A stretch of 6,433 nucleotides of DNA. Source: Paraprevotella sp. (GTDB taxonomy: Bacteria; Bacteroidota; Bacteroidia; Bacteroidales; Bacteroidaceae). Shown piece by piece: positions 1 through 6,433 of the stretch. The translations under genes and the position numbers were made by a program. The notes beneath the pieces are model-generated. The model had not been told where the DNA came from. It was given only the letters and a program-made list of their open reading frames with translations, and did no database searches. How positions within the stretch are numbered: the first letter of the stretch is position 1; the number at the start of each line of letters is the position of its first letter. Location: the NCBI GenBank assembly GCA_017630975.1, contig JAGBUF010000203.1, positions 1 through 6,433 on the forward strand. The letters run 5' to 3'.

Positions 1-1821
1 CGTTTGAAACAAGAAATTCTTTTGGGTATCGGTGGTGTATTGACATTGAAGAAGTTGGGTATCAAAAAAGATATCTACCACTGTAATGAAGGTCACGCTG
101 CGTTGTGTAATATCCAACGTTTGTCGGACTACGTTAATGAAGGTCTTACCTTCAACCAAGCATTAGAGTTGGTTCGTGCATCTTCATTATATACCGTACA
201 CACTCCGGTTCCTGCAGGTCATGACTACTTTGACGAAGGTATGTTCGGAAAATACATGAGCGGTTATGCTTCTGCATTGGGCATCACTTGGGATGAATTG
301 ATTGGCATGGGTCGTCAAAATCCTGATGATCACTCTGAACGTTTCTGTATGTCTACATTCGCATGCAACACTTGTCAAGAAGTAAACGGTGTAAGCTGGT
401 TGCATGGAAAAGTATCACAAGATATGTTTGCTAACATTTGGAAGGGTTATTTCCCTGAAGAAAGTCATGTAGGTTACGTCACCAATGGTGTACACTTCCC
501 AACATGGTCAGCTACAGAATGGCAAAGACTTTACAAGAAGCACTTTGATGCCAACTTCATGAATGACCAAAGTAACCAAAATATCTGGGAAGCTATCTAT
601 AATGTTTCTGACGAAGAAATTTGGAAAACACGCATGGAATTGAAGACTAAGTTGATTCAGTACATCCGTGAGAAATTCCGTGATAGCTGGTTGAAGAATC
701 AGGGTGATCCTTCACGTGTTGTTTCTTTGATGGACAAAATCAATCCTAATGCATTGTTGATCGGTTTCGGTCGTCGTTTTGCAACATACAAGCGTGCACA
801 CCTGTTGTTCACAGACTTGGATCGCTTGGCTAAGATTGTAAACAACCCTGATTATCCGGTTCAATTCCTTTACACAGGTAAGGCACACCCTGCTGATGGT
901 GCCGGTCAGGGATTGATTAAGAAAATCTATGAAATCTCACAACGTCCTGAGTTCTTGGGTAAGATTATCTTCCTTGAAAACTACGATATGCAATTGGCTC
1001 GTCGTCTTGTCAGCGGTGTGGATATCTGGATGAATACTCCGACTCGTCCTCTTGAGGCCAGCGGTACTTCAGGTGAGAAAGCATTGATGAACGGTGTTGT
1101 AAACTTGTCTGTACTTGATGGATGGTGGTTAGAAGGCTATCGTGAAGGTGCCGGTTGGGCATTAACAGAAAAACGTACATACACCAACCAAGGTTACCAA
1201 GATCAACTTGATGCTGCAACCATCTACAGCCTTTTGGAAAATGAAATTCTTCCATTGTACTACGCACGCAACAGCAAGGGATTCTCTCCGGGTTGGATCA
1301 AGACCATCAAGAACTCTATCGCTCAAATTGCACCTCATTATACAATGAAGCGTCAGTTGGATGATTACTATAGCAAGTTCTATAATAAGGAAGCTGCTCG
1401 TTTCAAGACTTTGGCTGCTGACAACTACAAGAAGGCAAAAGAAATCGCTGCTTGGAAAGAAAGCGTAGCTGAAAAATGGGACGATATTGAAATTGTGTCA
1501 ACTGAAAAGTGTGAAGCATTGATCAACGGACAAATCGAAAGCGGTCAAGACTACAAGATTAAGGTGGTAGTAGACGAGAAAGGTTTGAACGATGCAATAG
1601 GTATTGAGTTGGTTACTTTGCACACAGACAAAGATGGTAAGGAACGTATTTATTCTGTAGAACCGTTGAATATGGTGAAGCAAGAAGGCAACCTGTACAC
1701 TTTTGAATGTGTTCACACTATCAATAACGCTGGTAGTTTCAAGGTGGCATACCGTATGTATCCGAAGAACGAGGAACTTCCTCATCGTCAAGATTTCTGC
1801 TACGTTAAGTGGTTTAACTAA
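1..1821 (+). CDS. glgP: Alpha-glucan (glycogen) phosphorylase, GT35 family, 5'-truncated by the window edge
   Basis: This enzyme releases glucose-1-phosphate from the non-reducing ends of glycogen or maltodextrins in the cytoplasm, using pyridoxal phosphate (PLP). The reading frame is already open at base 1 and gives 606 codons. Visible motifs, by window codon: CNEGH (28-32), HTPVPAGHD (67-75), TNGVHFPTW (161-169), GRRFATYKR (257-265), [11 protein letters not shown] (from 293), and the PLP site EASGTSGEK at 352-360, whose Lys (bases 1078-1080) should carry the PLP. The YKR and GKAHP motifs match the short, bacterial/archaeal-type alpha-glucan phosphorylases rather than the animal or E. coli type. 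A C-terminal beta-rich segment follows from about codon 490. Family members of this type are roughly 850 residues, so about 240 N-terminal residues lie upstream; the TTG at base 4 is not a real start. Arginine codons are almost all CGT, which suggests high expression. In related genomes a glycogen synthase often lies just upstream, but this cannot be seen here. Confidence 0.96.
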   Translation, partial: RLKQEILLGIGGVLTLKKLGIKKDIYHCNEGHAALCNIQRLSDYVNEGLTFNQALELVRASSLYTVHTPVPAGHDYFDEGMFGKYMSGYASALGITWDELIGMGRQNPDDHSERFCMSTFACNTCQEVNGVSWLHGKVSQDMFANIWKGYFPEESHVGYVTNGVHFPTWSATEWQRLYKKHFDANFMNDQSNQNIWEAIYNVSDEEIWKTRMELKTKLIQYIREKFRDSWLKNQGDPSRVVSLMDKINPNALLIGFGRRFATYKRAHLLFTDLDRLAKIVNNPDYPVQFLYTGKAHPADGAGQGLIKKIYEISQRPEFLGKIIFLENYDMQLARRLVSGVDIWMNTPTRPLEASGTSGEKALMNGVVNLSVLDGWWLEGYREGAGWALTEKRTYTNQGYQDQLDAATIYSLLENEILPLYYARNSKGFSPGWIKTIKNSIAQIAPHYTMKRQLDDYYSKFYNKEAARFKTLAADNYKKAKEIAAWKESVAEKWDDIEIVSTEKCEALINGQIESGQDYKIKVVVDEKGLNDAIGIELVTLHTDKDGKERIYSVEPLNMVKQEGNLYTFECVHTINNAGSFKVAYRMYPKNEELPHRQDFCYVKWFN

Positions 1822-1844
1822 TCAGCAGAACAGGATATCTCATC

Positions 1845-1879
1845 ACAGCCGGGTTCATCAGAACTCGGCTGTTCTTTTT
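1845..1879 (+). terminator. Intrinsic terminator of glgP
   Basis: A 12-bp stem (1845-1856 with 1861-1872, one G-U pair) closes on the tetraloop ATCA and runs into a T-rich tract at 1872-1879. It starts 24 bases after the glgP stop codon. The opposite strand has no T-run after this stem, so it acts for the plus strand only. Confidence 0.9.
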
Positions 1880-1904
1880 AATAATAGGTATAAGATGAAA
1901 AGAA

Positions 1905-1952
1905 TGCCACAAAATGAAAGCCACTCAATAGAATGAACTAATGAGTGGCTTT
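1905..1952 (-). terminator. Probable terminator of prs (hairpin with 11-bp perfect stem)
   Basis: AAAGCCACTCA (1917-1927) pairs exactly with TGAGTGGCTTT (1942-1952) around a 14-base loop. On the minus strand the stem begins 23 bases after the prs stop and is followed by TTTCATTTTG, a T-rich but interrupted tail. It may also give weak back-up termination for plus-strand transcripts that pass the first hairpin. Placement between convergent genes fits this role. Confidence 0.7.
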
Positions 1953-1975
1953 GTTATAGTATGTTTTGAATGAGA

Positions 1976-2914
1976 TTAAATCAGATACTGTGAACTAATG
2001 GATTCGTTACTTTCAACACGACGAATAGTTTCAGCCAAGATGTCAGCGATACTGATTTGTTTCACTTTAGCACATTGATGAGAGTAGGGGATACTGTCAG
2101 TAAATACCAACTCTTCGAGTGCAGAATCTTCAACTCTTTGTGAAGCAGGACCTGACATAATACAATGTGTTGCAATAGCACGAACTGAACGTGCACCTTT
2201 TTCCTTCATCAAGTTAGCCGCTTTGGTGATCGTCCCGGCTGTATCTACCATGTCATCAATCAGAATAACATTAGCGTCTGTCACATCACCTATAATTTGC
2301 ATTTCTGCCACTTCATTCGGACGCTTACGACTCTTGTTGCAAAGCACCAAAGGACAATTCAAAAATTTAGAATAAGTGCTTGCACGTTTGGAACCACCAA
2401 CATCAGGAGCTGCTATAACCAGATTGTCCAGATGAAGAGATTCAATGTATGGCAACATAACGCTTGAGGCATACAAATGATCGACTGGGACGTCAAAAAA
2501 TCCTTGTTCTTGATCGGCATGCAAATCCATTGTTATCAATCGATCTATTCCGGCTACGCTCAACATATCAGCCACCAACTTAGCACCAATAGAAACACGC
2601 GGTTTATCTTTTCTATCCTGACGTGCCCATCCGAAATAAGGAATAACCGCAATGATACTTTTAGCAGATGCACGCTTTGCAGCGTCAATCATTAAAAGCA
2701 ACTCCATTAAGTTATCAGAATTGGGGAACGTAGACTGTACTAAAAATACATCACGTCCACGGATAGATTCCTCATACGAAACGGAAAACTCACCGTCAGC
2801 AAAATGGGTGATGACCAAATTACCTAAAGAGCATCCCATCGTTGCACAAATCTTCTCAGCCAAGTATTTTGATTTAGTGCCGGAAAAAACCATAAAAGTA
2901 TTATTCTGACTCAT
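1976..2914 (-). CDS. prs: Ribose-phosphate pyrophosphokinase (PRPP synthase)
   Basis: This cytoplasmic enzyme makes 5-phosphoribosyl-1-diphosphate from ribose-5-phosphate and ATP, feeding purine, pyrimidine, NAD, histidine and tryptophan synthesis. The 312 residues are the usual full length for class I enzymes. Landmarks: FSGTKSKYLAEKI (10-22), FADGE (38-42), PYFGWARQDRK (92-102), the KPRVSIGAKL stretch after it, the metal/ATP motif DLHADQEQGFFD (130-141), and the PRPP-binding loop DDMVDTAGT (220-228). All expected catalytic segments are present. The first ATG gives the standard N-terminus; the bases before it are AT-rich without a Shine-Dalgarno sequence, as is common in this phylum. It lies 31 bases downstream of a ThiE/TenI-like gene with no terminator or clear promoter between, so the two are probably co-transcribed. 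A hairpin follows its stop codon. Confidence 0.97.
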   Translation of the reverse strand: MSQNNTFMVFSGTKSKYLAEKICATMGCSLGNLVITHFADGEFSVSYEESIRGRDVFLVQSTFPNSDNLMELLLMIDAAKRASAKSIIAVIPYFGWARQDRKDKPRVSIGAKLVADMLSVAGIDRLITMDLHADQEQGFFDVPVDHLYASSVMLPYIESLHLDNLVIAAPDVGGSKRASTYSKFLNCPLVLCNKSRKRPNEVAEMQIIGDVTDANVILIDDMVDTAGTITKAANLMKEKGARSVRAIATHCIMSGPASQRVEDSALEELVFTDSIPYSHQCAKVKQISIADILAETIRRVESNESISSQYLI

Positions 2915-2945
2915 CTTTATAACGTATTTATATTTTTATTATCCT

Positions 2946-3554
2946 TTAATCCGTGACCTTTCTCAATTTACGGAAATGATTAATCAATTCCTTGTAGTCG
3001 AGGGTAGAGTGGATGTGAAATCTGTTCCACAAATCACCGAGAACAACAACACCACCGAAACCTAAGTCCTTTATCACATCTACATTTTCAGTAGTAATCC
3101 CACCTAAAGCCATCACTTTCTTGTCAATTACACCGGCCTCAGCTGATTGTTTGAGGACTTCCATATCAAAAGCCGCAGTATAAGACGACTTTGATATACT
3201 ATCAAAAATAGGACTTAAGAACGAATAAGTGAAATTCTTCTTCTCATTTTTCAATTCATCTATATCGTGAAATGACTTACTGAGATGTCCTTTATATCCT
3301 TCAGGTGCCTCGGGATTTCTACTATTCAAATGAATACCCTTCAAATCAAACTCATCCTTCAAATAGAAATGATCATGTACTACTATTTGTTGGCGGTAAC
3401 ATTCGGGTATCAGTGTCAGCAATCGCTCTGAATAGATGGGCTCTGTTCCTGGTTTTCTCAAATGCAAAATATCCAAGCCTTCCTCAAACAGTGCCGTTAT
3501 AATCTTGTCTTCCTCCACAAAAAAATCAGGAGGCGTCAATAATATCAATTTCAT
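2946..3554 (-). CDS. ThiE/TenI-family protein (thiamine phosphate synthase-like, possibly thiazole tautomerase-like)
   Basis: The 202 residues fit the TIM-barrel ThiE/TenI superfamily, which either couples the thiamine pyrimidine and thiazole phosphates (ThiE) or tautomerises the thiazole (TenI). Visible: HLRKPG (31-36) matches the HLREK strand, VVHDH (58-62) sits where ThiE has its (N)D motif, SKSFHD (92-97) is the S-x-H region, LSPIFDSISK (113-122) matches GPIFPTxTK, and GGI (151-153) with GVVVLGDLW (168-176) matches the C-terminal phosphate-binding loops. The usual VHLGQED is replaced by IHLNSRN (74-80), so the second metal-binding Asp of ThiE seems absent. The His that TenI has just before its V-F pair is also missing (Ser here). 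Family membership is clear; the exact activity is not. It is the first gene of a probable two-gene unit with prs, with a promoter about 30 bases upstream. The ATG at 3554 is the natural start because the barrel's first strand (KLILLT) begins directly after it. Confidence 0.8.
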   Translation of the reverse strand: MKLILLTPPDFFVEEDKIITALFEEGLDILHLRKPGTEPIYSERLLTLIPECYRQQIVVHDHFYLKDEFDLKGIHLNSRNPEAPEGYKGHLSKSFHDIDELKNEKKNFTYSFLSPIFDSISKSSYTAAFDMEVLKQSAEAGVIDKKVMALGGITTENVDVIKDLGFGGVVVLGDLWNRFHIHSTLDYKELINHFRKLRKVTD

Positions 3555-3580
3555 GAGTATGCTTTATAGCTATTTGTATG

Positions 3581-3610
3581 CAAAGTTAAAAAAAGAAAAC
3601 ATACTACAAG
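3581..3610 (-). promoter_or_regulatory. Bacteroides-type promoter for the ThiE/TenI-like gene and prs
   Basis: On the minus strand TAACTTTG (3588-3581) matches the Bacteroides -7 consensus TAnnTTTG exactly. CTTG (3610-3607) lies 18 bases upstream, a three-of-four match to the TTTG -33 element. Transcription would start near 3575, giving a leader of about 20 bases before the ATG at 3554. Confidence 0.7.
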
Positions 3611-3648
3611 TAATTAAAGCAGTTTATTTATCTAAAAAGACAGATAAA

Positions 3649-3688
3649 AGAATAAAAAAGAAAAAGGCCATACAAATGTATGACCTTT
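3649..3688 (-). terminator. Intrinsic terminator of rpsP
   Basis: On the minus strand AAAGGTCATAC and GTATGGCCTTT (3688-3678 and 3673-3663) form an 11-bp stem that is complete when one G-U pair is allowed, with the loop ATTT. A T-rich tract (TTTTTCTTTTTT on the minus strand, about 3665-3653) follows directly. It begins 34 bases after the rpsP stop codon, and separates rpsP from the next minus-strand promoter at 3581-3610. Confidence 0.9.
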
Positions 3689-3722
3689 CTTGTTTGTTTG
3701 AAAGAAGTATAATAGAAGAGGT

Positions 3723-4268
3723 TTATGCTTCAGCAGGAGTTTCAGTTGTTTCTTCTACCGGAGCATCAGCAGTTTCTTCAGCCTCTGCTTCTGCCAAAGC
3801 GGCAGCTGCAGCAGCTTTCTTCTCTGCTACTTTCTTTGCGATCTCTTCATTGATTTTTTTCTCAGCTTGCAAGCGAGCTTCAGCAGCAGCTTTCTTTTCA
3901 GCGGCCTTCTTAGCCTCGAAAGCTTCAATACCTTTTTGCTTGTCTTGTTTCCAAGCCTCGAACTTTGCTTGCGCAGTAGCTTCATCAAAAGCACCCTTCT
4001 TCACACCGCCACGAAGATGTTTCATCATATAAACACCCTCTTTAGACAAGATGTTACGCACTGTGTCTGTAGGTTGTGCACCTACCTCTACCCAATAAAG
4101 AGCGCGATCGAATTTCAAATCTACAGTTGCAGGATTGGTGTTAGGGTTGTAAGTACCAATCTTTTCTGTAAACTTACCATCACGTGGTGCTCTTACGTCT
4201 GCTATCACGATGCTGTAAAAAGCGTAGCCTTTACGACCATGACGCTGCAATCTAATTTTAGTTGCCAT
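3723..4268 (-). CDS. rpsP: 30S ribosomal protein S16 with long C-terminal tail
   Basis: S16 binds 16S rRNA early in assembly of the small ribosomal subunit. Residues 1-85 carry the conserved core: [13 protein letters not shown] at the start, [20 protein letters not shown] (23-42), and the [16 protein letters not shown] segment (64-80). E. coli S16 ends near residue 82, while this protein has 181 residues. The extra part is a KKGAFDE linker, an Ala/Lys/Glu-rich stretch (about 100-157) that should form a long helix, and an acidic Thr/Glu/Pro-rich end (158-181). Such tails are usual for S16 in Bacteroidetes. The ATG at 4268 gives the canonical S16 N-terminus; the upstream bases are only A and T for 16 positions, without a Shine-Dalgarno sequence. 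In many bacteria rpsP leads an operon with rimM, trmD and rplS; here it stands alone between its own promoter and terminator. Confidence 0.97.
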   Translation of the reverse strand: MATKIRLQRHGRKGYAFYSIVIADVRAPRDGKFTEKIGTYNPNTNPATVDLKFDRALYWVEVGAQPTDTVRNILSKEGVYMMKHLRGGVKKGAFDEATAQAKFEAWKQDKQKGIEAFEAKKAAEKKAAAEARLQAEKKINEEIAKKVAEKKAAAAAALAEAEAEETADAPVEETTETPAEA

Positions 4269-4300
4269 AATTTAATTTTAATTTTATAGGTTTGAAATAT

Positions 4301-4319
4301 GCCGTCAACTCGTAACGGC
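4301..4319 (-). promoter_or_regulatory. Stem-loop at the predicted 5' end of the rpsP mRNA
   Basis: On the minus strand GCCGT and ACGGC (4319-4315 and 4305-4301) pair around a nine-base loop; a G-U pair could lengthen the stem to six. The predicted transcription start, five to eight bases past the -7 box, falls around 4316-4319, so the hairpin would sit at the very front of the mRNA. It could protect the transcript or be a protein-binding leader element. The structure is seen; the role is inferred. Confidence 0.45.
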
Positions 4320-4323
4320 GGTG

Positions 4324-4354
4324 CAAAATTACTCTTTTTACTTTATACTACAAA
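4324..4354 (-). promoter_or_regulatory. Bacteroides-type promoter of rpsP
   Basis: On the minus strand TTTG (4354-4351) and TAATTTTG (4331-4324) are separated by exactly 19 bases. Both match the Bacteroides primary-sigma consensus (-33 TTTG, -7 TAnnTTTG) fully. The predicted leader is about 50 bases. Confidence 0.85.
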
Positions 4355-4498
4355 GGTTTCTATCTATTTTTAAGTGTTTGTACACATTATTTGTTAACGA
4401 AACGGTCCATTCAGCATATGTTTAGAACATTTCAGTTAGAAAACGCTTGTTTTTATTTAATAAACTTAATTCATGGTGCGAATCTTGTTTGTTTCTAT
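4355..4498. other. AT-rich divergent intergenic region with no gene
   Basis: This stretch separates the divergent rpsP promoter and the DUF5686 gene. I see no open frame with protein-like features and no RNA gene. It has two small inverted repeats, ATGTT-TAG-AACAT (4418-4430) and TTTATT-T-AATAAA (4452-4464), either of which could be a regulator site or chance in AT-rich DNA. Confidence 0.6.
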
Positions 4499-4506
4499 TA
4501 ACTTTG
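4499..4506 (+). promoter_or_regulatory. Likely -7 promoter element of the DUF5686 gene, overlapped by an inverted repeat
   Basis: TAACTTTG matches TAnnTTTG exactly and lies 16 bases before the ATG at 4523. No good TTTG is found 18-21 bases upstream; that region reads GGTGCG, so the -33 half is weak or missing. Transcription would start near 4511-4514, leaving a leader of only about ten bases. The exact repeat AACTTTG-CAA-CAAAGTT (4500-4516) covers the box and the start point. Confidence 0.6.
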
Positions 4507-4522
4507 CAACAAAGTTGATAAA

Positions 4523-6433
4523 ATGTCAAGAATATACACCTATATATATATAATGGTATGCACCATTTTCCTCATATACCCATCTCATGCTTGGGGACAA
4601 ATAAAAGGGAAAATAGTAGATGCAGAAACAGGGGAACCTATCCCGTATGCCAATGTATATTACCAGAAACAGCGTGCTATCGGAACAAACACAAATTTGA
4701 ATGGACGTTACACATTGGAATCACCACCGGTTGGTGACACTATTATTATATCATACGTAGGATATCAATCTCACAAGGAATACGTAAAAAGAGGAACCAG
4801 AAAAACAATCAATGTCTCACTGCGTGACTTGGGAACTGAAATGAAAGAAGTGCTCGTCAAGCCGGAGAAACAACGATATCGTCGTAAAAACAATCCTGCA
4901 GTTGATTTGATGAAAAAAGTCATTGCTGCAAAAGGAAATCATGATTTGTCACTCAATGACTATTATCGGTACGACAAATATCAGCGTATCACATTGGGAT
5001 TCAACAATATCACACAGGAGTTTATAGACAGCGGATTTCTCCGCCATTATCCGACACTCATCGACCAAGTGGAGTATTGTCCACAAACACAAACAAGGAT
5101 TCTTCCCATCACCTACAATGAAACGGTATCTGAACACATGTATCGGAAAAGCCCTAAGGATGAACGTGAGTTCATACGTGGCACGCACTCCGAAGGCGTA
5201 ACAGAATTGTTCCGTACAGGTGATATCGGTACTGTCATGCTACAACGATTCTTTACAGATGTAAACATATACGACAACTCCATTCTTCTTTTGGAAAGAC
5301 AATTTACAAGTCCATTGTCAACATCCAATGCCATTTCCTTCTACCAATATTTCATTATGGATACCGTCATGGTAGACGAAGACCCATGCATTGAACTGAG
5401 TTTTGTTCCGCAAAATCCACAGGACTTTGGTTTTTCCGGTAGGCTATGGATCATGAACGACAGCACATATAGGGTGAAACGATGTTTGATACATTTGCCG
5501 GTACGTTCCAGTGTGAACTTTATCAGCAACATGACCATCGAACAGGATTTTTCCACGTTGCCGAACGGACAGAGGGTATTGGTCAGAGATAATATGATTG
5601 TAGAAATGGGAGCATTGAAAAAGTTTCATAACATGTTCCTCAAGCGCACCACGTCATACAGTTCCTTTGATTTTACACCGCTTGCCGACGTATGTTTTGA
5701 AGTGAGAGAGAAACCAAGAGAGGGAACTACAGAAATCAATGACGAAGGATTCTGGCAGCAGCATCGTACAGATTCACTAACCCGCTCCGAAGCTAACATG
5801 CCCAATATGATTAATAGAATACAAAAGTCTAAAGGGTATGGATGGATCATGTGGATTGTCCGCGCATTTATTGAAAATTATGTGGAAACATCTGCACCGG
5901 GCAAAAAAAACTACGTGGATTTCGGTCCGGTGAACACAATCGTCTCGTCCAACTTCATAGATAAGGTGCGGTTCCGCCTCAGTGCGCAAACCACAGCCAA
6001 CCTTCACCCACAGCTTTTCTTGAAAGGATACGTGGCTTATGGTCTTCGAGACAAACGCATCAAATATTTGGGCGAAGTGGAGTACTCATTCCTGAAAAAA
6101 CAATACTCACAACAGGAATTTCCACGTAATTCCATCACTCTTTCGGCACGATACGATGTAATGGCAGCATCGGATGCTTTGTTACCTACAGACAAGGACA
6201 ATGTATTTACATCATTCAGAACACAGGTGGTGGATCAGATGTCCTACTTCCGTAGTTATAATGTGAAATACATATATGAATTTGACAACAACTTCAGTAT
6301 CACAACACAACTGCGCCACATGACGCAAAACCCCACCGGTTCGTTATTCTATCGTACTTTATCCGGAACGGACATCAACGAACTGACACAAAGCGAAGCA
6401 ACACTGAGCTTGCGTTATGCCCCCGGTGAGAAA
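4523..6433 (+). CDS. Secreted carboxypeptidase-regulatory-like / DUF5686 outer-membrane protein, 3'-truncated by the window edge
   Basis: The frame stays open for 637 codons to the end of the window with no stop. Residues 1-25 look like a Sec signal peptide: Arg at 3, a hydrophobic core (about 7-20), and a probable cut after Ala-Trp-Gly before Gln26. Residues 26-112 are a carboxypeptidase-regulatory-like beta-sandwich (IKGKIVDAETGEPIPYANV, then GTNTNLNGRYTL and ISYVGYQ), the fold also found at the front of SusC-type transporters. From about 113 the sequence matches my recollection of the DUF5686 family, whose members are about 800-850 residues, so some 200 residues are probably missing. Residues 480-637 show alternating polar and hydrophobic strands rich in Tyr, Phe and Thr, as in outer-membrane beta-barrels. 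No TonB box or SusD partner is visible, so nutrient uptake should not be assumed. The ATG at 4523 was chosen because the next one (4553) would remove the charged start of the signal peptide. Function is unknown. Confidence 0.85.
   Translation, partial: MSRIYTYIYIMVCTIFLIYPSHAWGQIKGKIVDAETGEPIPYANVYYQKQRAIGTNTNLNGRYTLESPPVGDTIIISYVGYQSHKEYVKRGTRKTINVSLRDLGTEMKEVLVKPEKQRYRRKNNPAVDLMKKVIAAKGNHDLSLNDYYRYDKYQRITLGFNNITQEFIDSGFLRHYPTLIDQVEYCPQTQTRILPITYNETVSEHMYRKSPKDEREFIRGTHSEGVTELFRTGDIGTVMLQRFFTDVNIYDNSILLLERQFTSPLSTSNAISFYQYFIMDTVMVDEDPCIELSFVPQNPQDFGFSGRLWIMNDSTYRVKRCLIHLPVRSSVNFISNMTIEQDFSTLPNGQRVLVRDNMIVEMGALKKFHNMFLKRTTSYSSFDFTPLADVCFEVREKPREGTTEINDEGFWQQHRTDSLTRSEANMPNMINRIQKSKGYGWIMWIVRAFIENYVETSAPGKKNYVDFGPVNTIVSSNFIDKVRFRLSAQTTANLHPQLFLKGYVAYGLRDKRIKYLGEVEYSFLKKQYSQQEFPRNSITLSARYDVMAASDALLPTDKDNVFTSFRTQVVDQMSYFRSYNVKYIYEFDNNFSITTQLRHMTQNPTGSLFYRTLSGTDINELTQSEATLSLRYAPGEK

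Noticed and set aside
4..6. TTG as the start codon of the phosphorylase
   Set aside because: The frame is already open at base 1, and about 240 N-terminal residues expected for the family are missing, so the gene begins upstream of the window.
187..1791. Minus-strand open frames of 72-97 codons opposite glgP (187-405, 1010-1267, 1498-1791)
   Set aside because: They lie wholly antisense to a strongly conserved enzyme and their translations show no domain features.
1703..1936. Plus-strand 77-codon frame overlapping the glgP end and terminator
   Set aside because: It shares bases with the conserved glgP C-terminus and runs through both terminator hairpins.
2477..2909. Plus-strand frames opposite prs
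   Set aside because: They are antisense to conserved PRPP synthase motifs and have no protein-like features.
3627..3648. Inverted repeat TTTATCT / AGATAAA between rpsP and the ThiE/TenI-like gene
   Set aside because: The seven-base stem is almost all A-T and lies beyond a much better terminator; it is probably chance.
3305..4289. Plus-strand frames at 3305-3502, 3436-4032 and 3867-4289, the second rich in Ala and Ser
   Set aside because: They cross the ThiE/TenI-like gene, the rpsP promoter and terminator signals and the S16 coding region; the Ala/Ser content is the reverse reading of the S16 tail.
4488..4491. TTTG as the -33 element of the DUF5686 promoter
   Set aside because: It is only seven bases before the -7 box, far short of the usual 19 or so.
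4553..4555. Alternative ATG for the DUF5686 gene
   Set aside because: It would remove the N-terminal Arg and part of the hydrophobic core of the signal peptide.
4949..6007. Several minus-strand frames of 61-79 codons
   Set aside because: All sit opposite the continuous 637-codon DUF5686 frame, overlap one another and have no recognisable content.
1..6433. Mobile element, CRISPR array, defence system, riboswitch, tRNA or rRNA
   Set aside because: I found no transposase or integrase, no regularly spaced repeats, no flanking target duplications and no structured RNA resembling these classes; in particular the leader before the ThiE/TenI-like gene is only about 20 bases, too short for a TPP riboswitch.

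Overview
The window looks like ordinary chromosomal sequence of a gut-type Bacteroidales bacterium (Bacteroides, Phocaeicola or a near relative). This rests on the long-tailed ribosomal protein S16, a SusC-style carboxypeptidase-regulatory domain joined to DUF5686, the AT-rich start regions without Shine-Dalgarno sequences, and promoters of the Bacteroides form (TTTG about 19 bases upstream of TAnnTTTG). The species cannot be fixed by eye.

Layout: (1) 1-1821, plus strand, is the C-terminal part of an alpha-glucan (glycogen) phosphorylase of family GT35. It ends in a strong intrinsic terminator. (2) 1822-1975 is a convergent gap with two hairpins, one serving each side. (3) 1976-3554, minus strand, is a two-gene unit: a ThiE/TenI-like protein followed 31 bases later by prs, the PRPP synthase. 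A recognisable promoter lies just upstream. (4) 3555-3722 holds that promoter and the rpsP terminator. (5) 3723-4268, minus strand, is rpsP, encoding ribosomal protein S16 with an Ala/Lys/Glu-rich tail of about 95 residues. It appears to be a single-gene transcript with its own near-consensus promoter, a short leader that folds, and its own terminator. (6) 4269-4522 is the divergent promoter region. (7) 4523 to the window end, plus strand, is a secreted, probably outer-membrane protein with an N-terminal carboxypeptidase-regulatory-like domain and a DUF5686 region. It stays open for 637 codons and runs off the window.

The genes are core metabolism (storage glucan breakdown, PRPP supply, possibly thiamine), translation and envelope. 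There is no mobile element, CRISPR array, defence island, tRNA or rRNA. I see no new multi-gene system. The points most worth a second look are the ThiE/TenI-like gene paired with prs and its altered active site, the hairpin at the predicted 5' end of the rpsP mRNA, and an exact inverted repeat lying on the -7 box of the DUF5686 gene.
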